Part shown: positions 26,194 through 36,040 of the stretch, piece after piece
How positions within the stretch are numbered: the stretch's first letter is position 1
Layout of the letters: each line of letters starts with the position of its first letter
Source of the DNA: AP-15 sp963775875
Lineage (GTDB): Bacteria; Pseudomonadota; Alphaproteobacteria; ATCC43930; CGMCC-115725
Assembly: GCA_963775875.1 (NCBI GenBank)
Contig: CAVZKP010000022.1
Location: 1-64,000 of the forward strand
DNA length: 64,000 nucleotides
Direction of reading: 5' to 3'
Position numbers and translations under genes: made by a program
The notes under the pieces: model-generated
Seen by the model: only the letters and a program-made list of their open reading frames with translations
Database searches by the model: none
Told to the model about the DNA's origin: nothing

Positions 26194-27345
26194 CGATCGC
26201 CGCCGAGGATTTCAGCATTGTCCTCGCCCAGGGTCGGGGCCGCCTTGGCAAAGGCCGGTCGGTCGCCGTCGAAAGATAACGGCAGGCCGACCAGAGACAA
26301 CGGGCCGGCTGCCGAACTCGCCGACAGACGCTGAATCATGCCGAGCGCGGTCGTCTGCGCATCCGTCACCACCTGGTCGACGGTCTGCATCGGGCCGTTC
26401 GGGATCCCGACAGCGTCGAGCCGGGCCGCCCAATTCGCGATCGGCTGGGCGGCAAAGATATTTTCGAGGATCGGGATCAGGCTGTGGCGATGGATCACCC
26501 GGTCCTTGTTGGCGCGAAAGCGCGGGTCGATGGCGAGATCGGGCCGGTCGATCGCGGTGCACAGATGGCGAAACAGATTGTCGTTGCCGGCCGCCACCAT
26601 GATGTATCCATCGGCCGCGGCAAAGGCTTGATAAGGCACGATCATGTCGACCCCCGATCCCTGCCGCGTCGGGATCTCGCCATTGACCAGATGGGCGGCG
26701 ATCGGGATCGTCATCCAGGCGAGCGCCGTCTCGTAGAGCGAGGCGTCGACCACCCCGCCACGACCGGTGCGCCCCCGCTCTGCCAGGGCTGCCAGGATCC
26801 CGATCACCGACCACATTCCGGTGGCGAGATCGACGATCGAGACGCCGACCCGCACCGGCGGGCGCCCGTCCTCGCCCATCAGGCTCATCAGCCCGCCATA
26901 GGCCTGCATCAGCGGGTCATAGCCGGGCCGCCCGCGCAGCGGTCCGACCGCGCCAAAGGCGCCGAGATTGCAATAGACGAGGCTGGGCTTCTCTGCTGTG
27001 ACCGTTTCCGCCGACAGGCCGTAACGGTCGAGCGCGCCAAATTTCAGATTGTGGATCAGCACATCGGCGCGGCCGAGGATCAGCTTCTTCAGTCTTTCGA
27101 CATCGGCCGGATCGGCAAGGTCGATCGTGATCCCGCGCTTGGCCCGGTTGACTGCGTGAAAGCAGGTTGCCGCACCTTCGGCAAAGGGCGGTCCCCAGCC
27201 GCGTGCGGCATCCCCGGTGCGCGGGTTCTCGACCTTGATCACCTCGGCGCCGAGTTCGCCGAGGATCATGCCCGGCATAAGGCGCGGCGACACTCTGGCC
27301 GATCTCGATCACGACGAGACCGGAAAGCGGGGTGGTGCTCGACAT
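26190..27345 (-). CDS. Family III CoA-transferase (CaiB/BaiF type; one frameshift)
   Basis: Type III CoA-transferases move CoA between acyl-CoA and free acids. The N-terminus has LSGLVVIEIGQSVAAPYAG followed, after removing one base near 27278, by MILGELGAEVIKVENP. The catalytic-aspartate region is in DLATGMWSVIGILAAL and RGGVVDASLYETALAW. RPGYDPLMQAYGGLMSLMGEDG is also family-typical. The total is about 384 residues, the normal size. Carboxylate specificity cannot be told. The lipoprotein gene begins inside its stop codon. Confidence 0.86.
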
Positions 27346-27517
27346 CGATACTCCCTTTGCGCTGCCTCGACTCGCCAGGCTAATTTCCAGTGCACGGCCG
27401 TTCGCCTGATATATCTCGTGCTACTGCGCGGCCGAAGTGGCGGCGAGGGCCCCCGGAGAAAGCGGGCAGCCTTGATCGAGGAACCCACTCATCGCCGCCG
27501 CGACTTCGCCCGGCCCC

Positions 27518-28172
27518 TCAGAATTCCATATCGAGTTCTTCGAATTCATCGGGCTCGACCAGCGCCGCATCGCGCCAGGCGATCATGTCGGGCAATGCCA
27601 TGATGCGCTCGCAATAGGCGCTGCAATCGCGGTCGAGCTTGACGTCGTAGGTCGTGAAAGCGGGTCACCACCGGGGCATACATCGCGTCCGCCATCGTCA
27701 ATGTTCCGAACAGGTACGGCCCGCCATGCTCGGCAAAGCATTCGCGCCAGATCGCCGTAATCCGGTCGATGTCGGCCTGCGCTCCCGCCCATACCTTGAA
27801 GCCCGGATGGCGCGCCTTGAGGTTCATCGGCAACGCCGAGCGCAAATTGCCGAAACCCGAATGCATTTCGCCGCAGATCGAGCGGCAGCGGGCGCGGGCG
27901 GCGCGCTTCGCCGGCAACAACCCAGCCTTTGGGTTCAGCTCGTTCAGATATTCGGCAATCGCCAGCGTATCCCAGACCCGAATCCCGTCATGCGTCAGGC
28001 ACGGCACCAGGATCGACGGAGACAGCAGCAATAGTTCGGCGCGGTTCGCCGGATCGTCGACCGGCACCGCCTGCTCGACGAATTCCAACCCGGCCATCTT
28101 GCACAACAACCAGCCGCGCAGCGACCAGGAGGAATAGTTCTTGCTGCTGATCGTCAGTATGGCCTCGGTCAT
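27518..28172 (-). CDS. Glutathione S-transferase family protein (one frameshift)
   Basis: The thioredoxin-like N-terminal domain reads LTISSKNYSSWSLRGWLLCKMAG, then VPCLTHDGIRVWDTLAIAEYLNE with the glutathione-binding cis-Pro and the SNAIL-like region (here DTLAI). The helical C-terminal domain follows. Removing one base near 27650 continues the frame through a short C-terminal tail ending LDMEF, for about 217 residues. The start SSKNYSSWS is typical of the YfcF/maleylacetoacetate-like bacterial GSTs. Substrate is not known. Confidence 0.85.
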
Positions 28173-28309
28173 CGCCGTGCTCCTTTCATCGCATGGATAC
28201 CGGGCATCCGGGTATTGTCACACAGCCTCGATCTGGCGCCAAACCTTCTCGCGCCGCGCGTTCTAATCCACTAATCTGGGCCGGTTGGCCAGGGAGCGGA
28301 TGGCATCGA

Positions 28310-29528
28310 ATGAATTATCAGAACTTTCAAGCCTACACCGACTCCGTTGCGCCATTGCGCAGTTTCGCGAATATGGCCGCGGCGACGCTGGCGCAACCCG
28401 CTGCCTGGAATTTCCCGAAACGCGGCGCAGCGGGCCGTCGCCGCCCTCTATGAACTGATCGCTCGCGCCGGATTGAGCCATCGCCGCCCGGCCTTTGGCA
28501 TCGACCAGGTCGACATCGACGGCCGGTCGGTCGCGGTGCGCGAGGTCGCGGTTCATCGAACGCCGTTCTGCACCCTGCTGCGCTTTGAAAAGGACATTGC
28601 GGCGCCGCAGCCGCGGGTGCTGTTGGTGGCGCCGATGTCGGGCCATTTCGCCACCCTGCTGCGCGGCACCGTGCGCACGATGCTCGCCGAACACGACGTC
28701 TACATCACCGACTGGCACAATGCGCGCGACATCGGCTTAGGCCACGGCCGCTTCGATTTCGATGACTTCATCGAGCATGTCATCACCTTCCTCGAGGTGC
28801 TGGGTCCCGGCGCGCATATCGTCGCGGTTTGCCAGCCCTGCGTCGCGGCGCTGGCAGCGGTCGCGATCATGGCCGAAGACGGCCATCCGGCGCAGCCGCG
28901 CAGCATGACCCTGATGGCGGGTCCGATCGACACCCGGGTCAATCCGACCGAGGTCAACCGGCTGGCGACGAGCCAGCCGATCGGCTGGTTCGAGCGCAAC
29001 CTGATCGACGCCGTACCATTGCGTCATAAAGGCGCCTGGCGCCGCGTCTACCCCGGCTTTACCCAGCTTGCCGCGTTCATGAGCATGAACCTCGACCGGC
29101 ATGTCAAAGCCCAGGTCGACCTGTTCTGCCATATTGCCAATGGCGAAGCGGAAAAGGCGGCGGCGATCCGTAAATTTTACGACGAATACCTGGCGGTGAT
29201 GGACTTGCCGGCAGAATTCTATCTGCAGACCGTGCAGCGCGTGTTCCAGGAGCACGCATTGCCGTTGGGCAAACTGGAATGGCATGGCCGACGCATCGAG
29301 CCCCGCGCAATCCGCCGCACGGCTCTGTTCACGGTCGAAGGCGAGCGTGACGACATCTGCGCCGTTGGCCAGACGCTCGCCGCGCAGGAGCTATGTACCG
29401 GCCTGCGGCCCTACATGAAGCGCCATCACGTGCAAACCGGCGTCGGCCATTACGGCGTCTTCAATGGACACCGCTGGAGCAGCTTTATCTATCCGATGCT
29501 GAGGAGCGTCGTTTACGCCAGCGACTGA
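28310..29528 (+). CDS. phaZ: Intracellular polyhydroxyalkanoate depolymerase (one frameshift)
   Basis: Intracellular PhaZ degrades stored polyhydroxyalkanoate granules. The N-terminus MNYQNFQAYTDSVAPLRSFA fits the family start (MLYQ-YQ); one base must be removed near 28410 to join it to the main frame. The catalytic domain includes RVLLVAPMSGHFATLLRGTV, TDWHNARDIG and VAVCQPCVAALAAVA, in which the nucleophile is the Cys of the lipase-like box CQPC as in this depolymerase group. The C-terminal histidine is in GVGHYGVFNGHRW. The total is about 405 residues. No PHA synthase is in the window. Confidence 0.88.
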
Positions 29529-29555
29529 GGCCGCCGCCGCATTGGCAGCGTCAGG

Positions 29556-29972
29556 CTAGCGTGCGGCGACCAGCGCCGGCTGAGTGATTTCGGTCGTCAC
29601 AAAATCGGCCGGGGCAATGATCTCCATAAACTCCATATCGTCCGACCAGTCATAAAGATTGTGGACGATACCGGGACGCTGGTGGACGCAGTCCCCAGCT
29701 TCGACCAGGGTGTCGACCCCGTCATAGTCGAACTTGGCCCAGCCTCGAACCATGTAGACGACATGCAGGTCGGCGGTGTGCATGTGAAAGCCGGTGCCGC
29801 CCTTGGCCTCCGAAGCCTTGCGTGCGGCGCGGACCAATTGGACGCGCAATCTGCCGTGGGTGGCATCGATGATCCCCATGTCGCGATAGGCGAAAAACGC
29901 CCGCAGGCCGTCCTCGGTGTACTGGGCTTCCGCGGCAGCCGCTTTCTGGTGCGTGAACAATGTATCGGTCAT
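29556..29972 (-). CDS. Cupin-domain protein
   Basis: The 138-residue protein has a single conserved beta-barrel: GFHMHTADLHVVYMVRGW gives the His-x-His...Glu-like cupin motif 1 region and PGIVHNLYDWSDDMEFMEI gives motif 2. The metal ligands would be the His residues of HMHTADLH and the His of VHNLYD. Such stand-alone cupins are often decarboxylases, isomerases or sensors. It is convergent with phaZ. Specific function is unknown. Confidence 0.75.
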   Translation of the reverse strand: MTDTLFTHQKAAAAEAQYTEDGLRAFFAYRDMGIIDATHGRLRVQLVRAARKASEAKGGTGFHMHTADLHVVYMVRGWAKFDYDGVDTLVEAGDCVHQRPGIVHNLYDWSDDMEFMEIIAPADFVTTEITQPALVAAR

Positions 29973-30225
29973 GTTCGCCTCTATTCCCGCTCATCATGAT
30001 TATGTCGCGCTTTTGCTGCGCCGCAACAGAAAAATTATCGAATCTTGACCAATGTAATAATGACTAATTATAGTGCATCGCACAAAACGTGGGCAATAAT
30101 ACACATTCCCTTGAACAAGGCCGGGCTCACCCACCGCCGGCCGCTGATTTATCAAGCCGCGGCTGGAGCTCGAGCGATGCGCGGGCTTGGCCTTAACGGA
30201 GGCAGACGTTCGGCCGGATTCAAGA

Positions 30226-30708
30226 TCAGCGCGGACCGAGATAGGTCATTGTCGGGAGATACTGCGTGGCCATTTGCGGCGACATCGCCAAAAGCGTGAA
30301 GCTCCCGCCCCCCGGCGAGCCTAATTGCCAATTTGGCACCGCCTGAACCTGAAGATAGGTCTGCGTCCCCGGCACCAGTTGAAAGGTGTCGCCTTGGCCG
30401 GTGGGGGTGCCGTAGGGCTGCACCGTGAACCGGTATGTCCCCGGCGGAAAATCGCGAAAAAAGGCGGTGCCCTCTTTGCTTTGAGCGATTGGCGCCCCGT
30501 TGGCGAAAACCATCGGATCCGACGCGTCGATATTTCCGCCCGGCGGGTTCGCCTGGCGCAGAATCCACACCCGTGTCATTCCCGCTTCGAGCGCGGGAGC
30601 CTGCGCCGACGAGGCGGTTCCTGCCGGCGGCGCAGCACAGCCGTAAAGGGCGAGAAGGCATAGGCCGAGCCACAGCGGAGCCGTAAGATGGTGGCAGCGC
30701 ATGATCAT
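30226..30708 (-). CDS. Putative lipoprotein, DUF2846-like
   Basis: The 160-residue protein has a lipoprotein signal with LCLLALYGCAAPP, the lipidated Cys near residue 24. The mature part contains TRVWILRQANPPGG, an RDFPPGTYRFTVQPYG strand typical of DUF2846-like periplasmic proteins, and ends in LPTMTYLGPR. A GGGAGA site before 30708 supports the start. It lies just after the bifunctional aldolase gene on the same strand, with 29 bases between them. Confidence 0.65.
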   Translation of the reverse strand: MIMRCHHLTAPLWLGLCLLALYGCAAPPAGTASSAQAPALEAGMTRVWILRQANPPGGNIDASDPMVFANGAPIAQSKEGTAFFRDFPPGTYRFTVQPYGTPTGQGDTFQLVPGTQTYLQVQAVPNWQLGSPGGGSFTLLAMSPQMATQYLPTMTYLGPR

Positions 30709-30737
30709 TCTCCCAGCATGGTTCCGGCGGTAGATCC

Positions 30738-32798
30738 TCATCGCAGCGCGGCGGCGATGTTGCCGCCATCCACGGTTGTGACGTCGGCGGTGGTCTTGAG
30801 GGCAAGCGCTTGGTGCAGGAAGGCTTGAGCGACGTCGGCGGCGGTCACCTCGCGGCCGAGCAGGTTGCCGGCCAAATAGTCGTGCTCGCTAACCCCGCGG
30901 GCCTCGGCCCGGGCGGCGATCAGTTCGGGGGTCAGCAGCCCGCTCCTGATGCGGTCGGCGTTGACAGCGTTGGCCCGGATGCCATCGACCCCGTAATCGA
31001 GCGCGTATTGGCGAACCAGTGCCAGGGTCGCGGCCTTGGGCAGCCCATAGGGGCCGAAATTCGGGCCGGGGTTGACCGCCTGCTTCGACACGCTGAACAG
31101 CAGACAGCCCCCGGTCCCCTGCGCCAGCATCATGCGCACGGCGTTCTGCGCGACATATTGATGGGCGAAAAAGTTCAACTCGAAGCTTCGGCGCAGCACC
31201 TGGTCTTCGACCTCGCCGATACGGCCCTGCCAGGCGGCGCCGGCGTTGGACACCACGATGTCGACGCCGCCGAACCGCGCGGCGACGCGGTCGAACGCCG
31301 CGCGTACCGAAGCCGGGTCGGTCACGTCGCAGACCAGGCCGAGCGCCGCGCCGCCGAGCGTTTTAGCCGCCGCCTCGGCCGCTTCAACATCGATGTCGAG
31401 CAGAGCAATTTCGGCCCCGGCGCGGCTCATCGCCCGCGCGGTCGCGCGCCCGATCGTGCCGGCGCCGCCGGTTATCGCGGCGATCTGGCCTGCCAGCGGT
31501 TTTTCAGCGCCCTGGCCCAGCTTGGCCTGTTCGAGCGACCAGTATTCGATATCGAACATGTCGGCCTCGCTGACCAACTCGAAACGCCCGACCGCCTCGG
31601 CGTCGGTCACGGTCTGGATCGTCGATAGGGCGATGTCGGCAGCGACCCGCGCATCCTGCGCATTGCCGCCAAGGCCAAAGAGGCCGAGCCCCGGCACCAG
31701 GATGACCCGCGGCATCGGATCGAGTTCGCGTTTCGGTATCGCCTGGCGCGCATTGTGACGGGCGAAATAGGCATGGTAGTCGCCGGCGAAACCGTCGACC
31801 GCCGCGCGCACCGCACGCTTGAAGCCATCGAGCCGGCCGGCCTGCGGCGGCGGCACGATCAGCGGATAGTTCTTGGTGCGGATCGTGTGGTCGGGAGTGG
31901 CAACGCCGGCCTGGCCATAGCGGCCTAGCTCGGCGCCGTTGACATAGTTCAGCACCGCAGCGCCGGTGCGGAAGTCCAACAGGAAGCGCTTATAGGCGCC
32001 GGCTTCGGTTGGCGAAGGAACGGCGCAGGCGCCGCGCAAGATGGGCGCCACTTCGGCGGCGCTGGCGATCGCGGCGGGCAGGCTGGCGACGGCAAAGACC
32101 GTCTTGCGCCGCTGCGTCAGCTGCTGTTCGGCGCGCGAGACCGCGGCGACCATGCGCTCGTAAGCCTGCTGCGCGCTGTCGCCGAAGGTGAAGATGCCAT
32201 GTTTGAGCAGCACCAGCCCCTCGACCGTCGGATCGGCCTCGAACATTTCGGCCGCTGCTTTGGCGAGCAGAAACCCCGGCATGATATAGGGCACGAGCCC
32301 CAGCCGCCCACCATAGAGATCGGCGCAGCGCTCGGCCGCATCGGGCTGGTCGGCAAGGCTCAACACCGCGGTCGAATGGGTATGATCGACAAATTTGTGC
32401 GGCAGAAAGGCGTGCAGCAGGGTCTCAACCGAGGGGTTCGGCGCATTCGGGTCGATCAGGTTGGCGCGCTGCACCCGGACCATCTCCTCGTCCGACAAAC
32501 TCTCGCGCGCGCGCAATTTACGCAGCGGGGCGACGCGCACGGCGGGGAGCCCAGCCGGTTCGATCGCCGCCATGTCCCAGCCGCTGCCCTTGACGCACAG
32601 CACCTCGGCCTCCTCGCCGAGCAAATCCTTGACAATGGTCTTGACCGAGGTGTTGCCGCCGCCGTGCAGGACCAGCTTCGGGTCCCCACCCAGCAGGCGC
32701 GAGGTATAGACGCGCAAAGCCAGATCGCCGCTCACCCCATCGATGGCATAGCGCTCGACCAGCCGCTCGGCCGCCGCATCCGACCATTGGCTAAGCAT
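30738..32798 (-). CDS. Bifunctional class II aldolase / short-chain dehydrogenase (RhaD-like)
   Basis: The 686-residue protein fuses an N-terminal class II aldolase domain (about residues 20-400; HGGGNTSVK, KFVDHTHSTAV with zinc-binding histidines) to a C-terminal short-chain dehydrogenase (about residues 425-686). The SDR has the NAD motif TGGAGTIGRATA, the VSNAGAAW strand and a Tyr-x3-Lys in YGLPKAA. This architecture is known in the bifunctional rhamnulose-1-phosphate aldolase/lactaldehyde dehydrogenase family (about 680-700 residues). The start at 32798 is the domain start. No rhamnose operon surrounds it, so the sugar phosphate acted on is uncertain. Confidence 0.86.
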   Translation of the reverse strand: MLSQWSDAAAERLVERYAIDGVSGDLALRVYTSRLLGGDPKLVLHGGGNTSVKTIVKDLLGEEAEVLCVKGSGWDMAAIEPAGLPAVRVAPLRKLRARESLSDEEMVRVQRANLIDPNAPNPSVETLLHAFLPHKFVDHTHSTAVLSLADQPDAAERCADLYGGRLGLVPYIMPGFLLAKAAAEMFEADPTVEGLVLLKHGIFTFGDSAQQAYERMVAAVSRAEQQLTQRRKTVFAVASLPAAIASAAEVAPILRGACAVPSPTEAGAYKRFLLDFRTGAAVLNYVNGAELGRYGQAGVATPDHTIRTKNYPLIVPPPQAGRLDGFKRAVRAAVDGFAGDYHAYFARHNARQAIPKRELDPMPRVILVPGLGLFGLGGNAQDARVAADIALSTIQTVTDAEAVGRFELVSEADMFDIEYWSLEQAKLGQGAEKPLAGQIAAITGGAGTIGRATARAMSRAGAEIALLDIDVEAAEAAAKTLGGAALGLVCDVTDPASVRAAFDRVAARFGGVDIVVSNAGAAWQGRIGEVEDQVLRRSFELNFFAHQYVAQNAVRMMLAQGTGGCLLFSVSKQAVNPGPNFGPYGLPKAATLALVRQYALDYGVDGIRANAVNADRIRSGLLTPELIAARAEARGVSEHDYLAGNLLGREVTAADVAQAFLHQALALKTTADVTTVDGGNIAAALR

Positions 32799-33218
32799 CG
32801 TCCCACCTTCATCAACCGGGCAACGAGGGTGAATCAATGCAATGCCCGACCGGCGGACACAAGTTCCACGGACACGAGTTCCAAAGAATGGCGGCGATCT
32901 CCCTGGATGGGGCAGGAATCGGACGCCGGCATCGTATGATTTGTGGATTTTCCGTCGCCGGTGTTGTAACGCGGGTGCGAACTGAGCAAGCAGTCTGGCA
33001 GCGGGCCGGCAGCAGGTCGGCAAGCCAAACCCCGTTGACAGCCAATGCGCCGATCGCCGAAGGATGAGCGACGGCTCGGCGCGATTGGAAAAGCAGCGCC
33101 GGTAGCGGACAGGGCTCTGAGGAATTTTTTCGGCACCAAATTAGGAGCGAGCGTCCGTGACCTCGGCGGCGAACACGCTGGCACTGCAACGGATCGCTCG
33201 ACAAAGCGAGATCCGGCC
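32799..33218. other. Divergent intergenic stretch before regB
   Basis: These 420 bases lie between the leftward aldolase/dehydrogenase gene and the rightward sensor kinase. Open frames cross it but none shows a recognisable domain. I see no convincing promoter, RNA or repeat. A frame in phase with regB runs through its second half but lacks conserved sequence. Confidence 0.5.
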
Positions 33219-34559
33219 TTGACCGACAGCCACGTGATCGCGGCCAGCGGCCCCGCGGCCGGCCTCGGCCGGATCAGCCTGCGCACGCTCGTCCCGATCC
33301 GCTGGGTCGCAATCATCGGCCAGGCGCTGGCGATCCTGACCGTCCATTACGCAATCGGCTTTCATTTGCCGCTGGCCCCGACGCTCGCCGTCGTCGCCGG
33401 CTCGGCGCTGCTCAACATCGTGCTGATCGTCCACCGCCAGGTCGCGCGTCAGCTCGGCGAGCGCTATGCCGCGCTGTGCCTCGGCTACGACATTCTACAG
33501 CTCGCCATTCTGCTCTATCTGACCGGCGGATTGCAGAACCCGTTCTCGATTCTGATCCTGGCGCCGGTCACGGTGGCGGCGACGATCCTGTCGCGGCGTC
33601 CGGTCATCGCGCTGTCAATCTTTGCCGTCGCGGCGATCAGCGCGCTGGCGCTGTGGCATCTGCCGCTGCCATGGCGCAGCGGCCTCGGACCGCTGACGTT
33701 TCCACCCGAGTTCGTGATCGGGACGTGGACCGCGCTGGTGTTGGCGACGGTGTTCATCGGCGGCTACACCTGGAGCGTGGCGCAGGATGCGCGGCGGCTG
33801 CGCGATGCGGTGGCTGCGACCCAGCTGGCGCTCGCCCGCGAGCAGCGGGTCTCGGCGGTGGGGGCACTGGCCGCGGCGGCGGCGCACGAACTCGGCAGCC
33901 CGCTCGCCACGATCGCCGTCGTCGCCAAGGAGTTGGTGCACGAACTGCCGCCCGACAGCCCGCATGCCGAAGATGCGGCGCTGCTGCTGAGCCAGTCCGA
34001 GCGCTGCCGGCGCATCCTCGCCGAACTGTCGCAGCGGCCGGAAGAGGATGGCGGCTCGCCCTACACGAGACTGCCGATCTCGGCTCTGGTCGAGGCCGCC
34101 GCGGCGCCGCACCAGGAACGCGGCATCCGGCTGATCTTCGCCACCGCCGGGGGGCCGGCCGAGGACGAGCCCCAGGTTCGGCGCAGTCCCGAAATCCTGC
34201 ACGGTCTCAACAACCTGATCCAGAACGCGGTCCAGTTCGCCCGCCGCGAGGTGATGGTCACCACGTTTTGGGATCCGGCGTCGGTCATGGTCGAAATCAC
34301 CGACGACGGTCCCGGGTTTCTGCTGCATCTTTTGGGACGGCTCGGCGAACCCTATCTGTCGACGCGCGCCGGTGCGGCCGACCATATGGGGCTCGGCATC
34401 TTCATCGCGCAAAGCCTGCTCGAGCGCAGCGGCGCCAAACTCGCCTTCGAAAACCTCGAAGAGGGTGGCGCCCATGTTGCCATTTCGTGGAACCGTGCCA
34501 ATCTTGAGACGGTAGAAAAGGTCCGCCTACCCGCGGCGATGGCGCACGAGCATCGCTAG
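33219..34559 (+). CDS. regB: Redox-sensing histidine kinase RegB/ActS
   Basis: RegB is an inner-membrane kinase that signals the redox state of the quinone pool and of a reactive cysteine to RegA. Six hydrophobic segments precede the kinase core. The quinone-binding heptapeptide GGLQNPF is intact near residue 110. The H-box is AAAHELGSPLATIAV, and the redox cysteine appears in SQSERCRRILAEL, at the RegB Cys265-equivalent position. The G-box ITDDGPGFLLHLLGRLGEPYLSTR has the usual ATP site. The start is uncertain: 33219 is a TTG and a GTG lies 12 bases further; upstream ATG codons add an unlikely basic extension. regA follows 33 bases downstream. Confidence 0.85.
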   Translation: MTDSHVIAASGPAAGLGRISLRTLVPIRWVAIIGQALAILTVHYAIGFHLPLAPTLAVVAGSALLNIVLIVHRQVARQLGERYAALCLGYDILQLAILLYLTGGLQNPFSILILAPVTVAATILSRRPVIALSIFAVAAISALALWHLPLPWRSGLGPLTFPPEFVIGTWTALVLATVFIGGYTWSVAQDARRLRDAVAATQLALAREQRVSAVGALAAAAAHELGSPLATIAVVAKELVHELPPDSPHAEDAALLLSQSERCRRILAELSQRPEEDGGSPYTRLPISALVEAAAAPHQERGIRLIFATAGGPAEDEPQVRRSPEILHGLNNLIQNAVQFARREVMVTTFWDPASVMVEITDDGPGFLLHLLGRLGEPYLSTRAGAADHMGLGIFIAQSLLERSGAKLAFENLEEGGAHVAISWNRANLETVEKVRLPAAMAHEHR

Positions 34560-34592
34560 CCGGCACCGCGGCCGGCGCCGGAGGCGAGCATT

Positions 34593-35195
34593 ATGACTGT
34601 GACTGACCGAACAACCCGACCCGCCTCGGCTGAGGGGCTTGCCGCGGCGCTGCGCGGGCTGCCTGAAGCCGAGCGCACCTTGCTGATCGTCGACGACGAC
34701 GCCCCCTTGTGCCAGCGCCTGGCGCGGGCGATGGAGCGGCGCGGCTTTATCGTCGCCACCGCCGACAGCGTTGCCGCCGGCTCCGCCGCGGCCGTCGAGC
34801 ATCCGCCGGCCTTCGCCGTCGTCGACATGCGGCTCGGCGACGGGCGTGGGCTCGAAGTGGTCAGCGCCTTGCGCCAGGCGCGGCCCGGAGCGCGGATCGT
34901 CATGCTGACCGGCTACGGCAACATTGCCACCGCGGTCGCCGCGGTCAAGGCCGGGGCGATCGACTATCTGCCCAAACCCGCCGATGCCGACGCGGTCGAA
35001 CGCGCGCTGCTCGCCCAGGAAGATGGCGTCCCCGAGCCGCCCGAGGACCCGATGTCGGCCGACCGGGTGCGCTGGGAGCACATCCAGCGGATCTTCGAGT
35101 TGTGCGAGCGCAACGTCTCGGAAACCGCCCGCCGCCTCAAAATGCACCGCCGCACCTTGCAGCGCATCCTCTCGAAGCACGCCCCGCGCAACTGA
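34593..35195 (+). CDS. regA: Response regulator RegA/ActR
   Basis: The 200-residue protein has a receiver domain (LLIVDDDAPLCQRLA; phosphorylation Asp in AVVDMRLGDGRGLEVV; Lys in DYLPKPADAD) and a small C-terminal Fis-type helix-turn-helix, NVSETARRLKMHRRTLQRIL, which is nearly invariant in RegA/PrrA/ActR. This size and the HTH identify RegA rather than a generic regulator. It controls respiration, fixation and electron-transport genes in response to RegB. Unlike some relatives, no senC/scoI gene lies between regB and regA. Confidence 0.92.
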   Translation: MTVTDRTTRPASAEGLAAALRGLPEAERTLLIVDDDAPLCQRLARAMERRGFIVATADSVAAGSAAAVEHPPAFAVVDMRLGDGRGLEVVSALRQARPGARIVMLTGYGNIATAVAAVKAGAIDYLPKPADADAVERALLAQEDGVPEPPEDPMSADRVRWEHIQRIFELCERNVSETARRLKMHRRTLQRILSKHAPRN

Positions 35196-35318
35196 GGCGC
35201 AGAAATCCGCGGCGCGGCGCTCCGGTCCGGGACGATCATCGTTCGTCCTCCGGCGGGATTTGCTGGAAAGCGCCGCGGGTCTCGGAGATGATGCCCCCGA
35301 CTTTTCGGGAGGAAGCGA

Positions 35319-35951
35319 ATGGCGAACGGCATTCTGATCGCGGCGATGGATTTCTCGGCCGCGCCCGAGGATGAGTTCCACGACTGGTACGACCTCGAAC
35401 ACGTGCCGGAACGGCTGCGCGTACCCGGCTTTTTGAATGCCGATCGCTGGATCGGCATCGACAACCCAAAAATCTCGGTCGCGACCTACGACCTCGACAA
35501 TGTCGGCGTTTTGCACAGCCCTGCCTATCTCGCCGTTGGCGGCGACAACGGGTCGCCCTGGACCAAGCGCACCGCCAAATTCCGCAAGGGTCTGCTGCGC
35601 TACGAGGGCGAGCAGCTGTTCCCAGGCAACCGCGCCGCGCCGCGGGAGGCCCCGGCGCTACTGCTGATCGGCATGAATATCGCCCCCGAGCACGAGCACG
35701 AATTCAACGAATGGTACAACACCGAGCACGTCCCGGCCCTGGGATCGGTGCCTGGCGTGGTGTGCGCCCGACGCTATCGCGGTGAGGGAGGGACCCAGCG
35801 CTACGTCGCGCTCTACCATCTGACCGCCCCCGACATCATCCGTTCGGACGCCTGGCGAAAGGCAGCGGACACGCCCTGGACGCAAAAGCTGCGGCCGCAT
35901 TTCCGCGACCATCTGCGCATCGAGTGCCGCCGCTACACCCGCGCAGCGTAG
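35319..35951 (+). CDS. Protein with two tandem dimeric alpha-beta barrel repeats (DUF4286-like)
   Basis: The 210-residue protein is an internal duplication. DEFHDWYDLEHVPERLRVPGF (about residues 18-38) recurs as HEFNEWYNTEHVPALGSVPGV (about residues 127-147), both in a ferredoxin-like beta-alpha-beta setting that begins with a strand. Such proteins resemble EthD/DUF4286 domains and would form an intramolecular dimer. The GGGAGGAAG site directly before 35319 confirms the start. Function is unknown, but the conserved WY-x3-HVP suggests a small-molecule pocket. It ends before a short direct repeat. Confidence 0.7.
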   Translation: MANGILIAAMDFSAAPEDEFHDWYDLEHVPERLRVPGFLNADRWIGIDNPKISVATYDLDNVGVLHSPAYLAVGGDNGSPWTKRTAKFRKGLLRYEGEQLFPGNRAAPREAPALLLIGMNIAPEHEHEFNEWYNTEHVPALGSVPGVVCARRYRGEGGTQRYVALYHLTAPDIIRSDAWRKAADTPWTQKLRPHFRDHLRIECRRYTRAA

Positions 35952-35981
35952 GCCGCGCCGATATCTCCTCCTCCTTGCAGT

Positions 35982-36009
35982 GGGGACAGGGCTGCGGGGA
36001 CAGGGCTGC
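35982..36009. repeat. Two tandem copies of a 14-base unit
   Basis: GGGGACAGGGCTGC occurs twice in a row between two converging genes. No transposase or longer repeat is next to it, so its origin is unclear. Confidence 0.7.
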
Positions 36010-36040
36010 GGCGAGAGGTGGGCGTCTCGACTCGGGATAC

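Noticed and set aside
28263..28718. Leftward open frame overlapping the phaZ start
   Set aside because: Antisense to conserved phaZ sequence; its content is what a GC-rich shadow frame gives.
30045..30074. Rightward promoter-like TTGACC and TATAGT elements 18 bases apart in an AT-rich gap
   Set aside because: The only rightward open frame downstream (84 codons at 30045) shows no conserved features, so the match may be chance in AT-rich sequence.
35982..36009. Short GGGGACAGGGCTGC direct repeat as part of an insertion-sequence end
   Set aside because: Only two tandem copies, with no transposase and no inverted repeat nearby.
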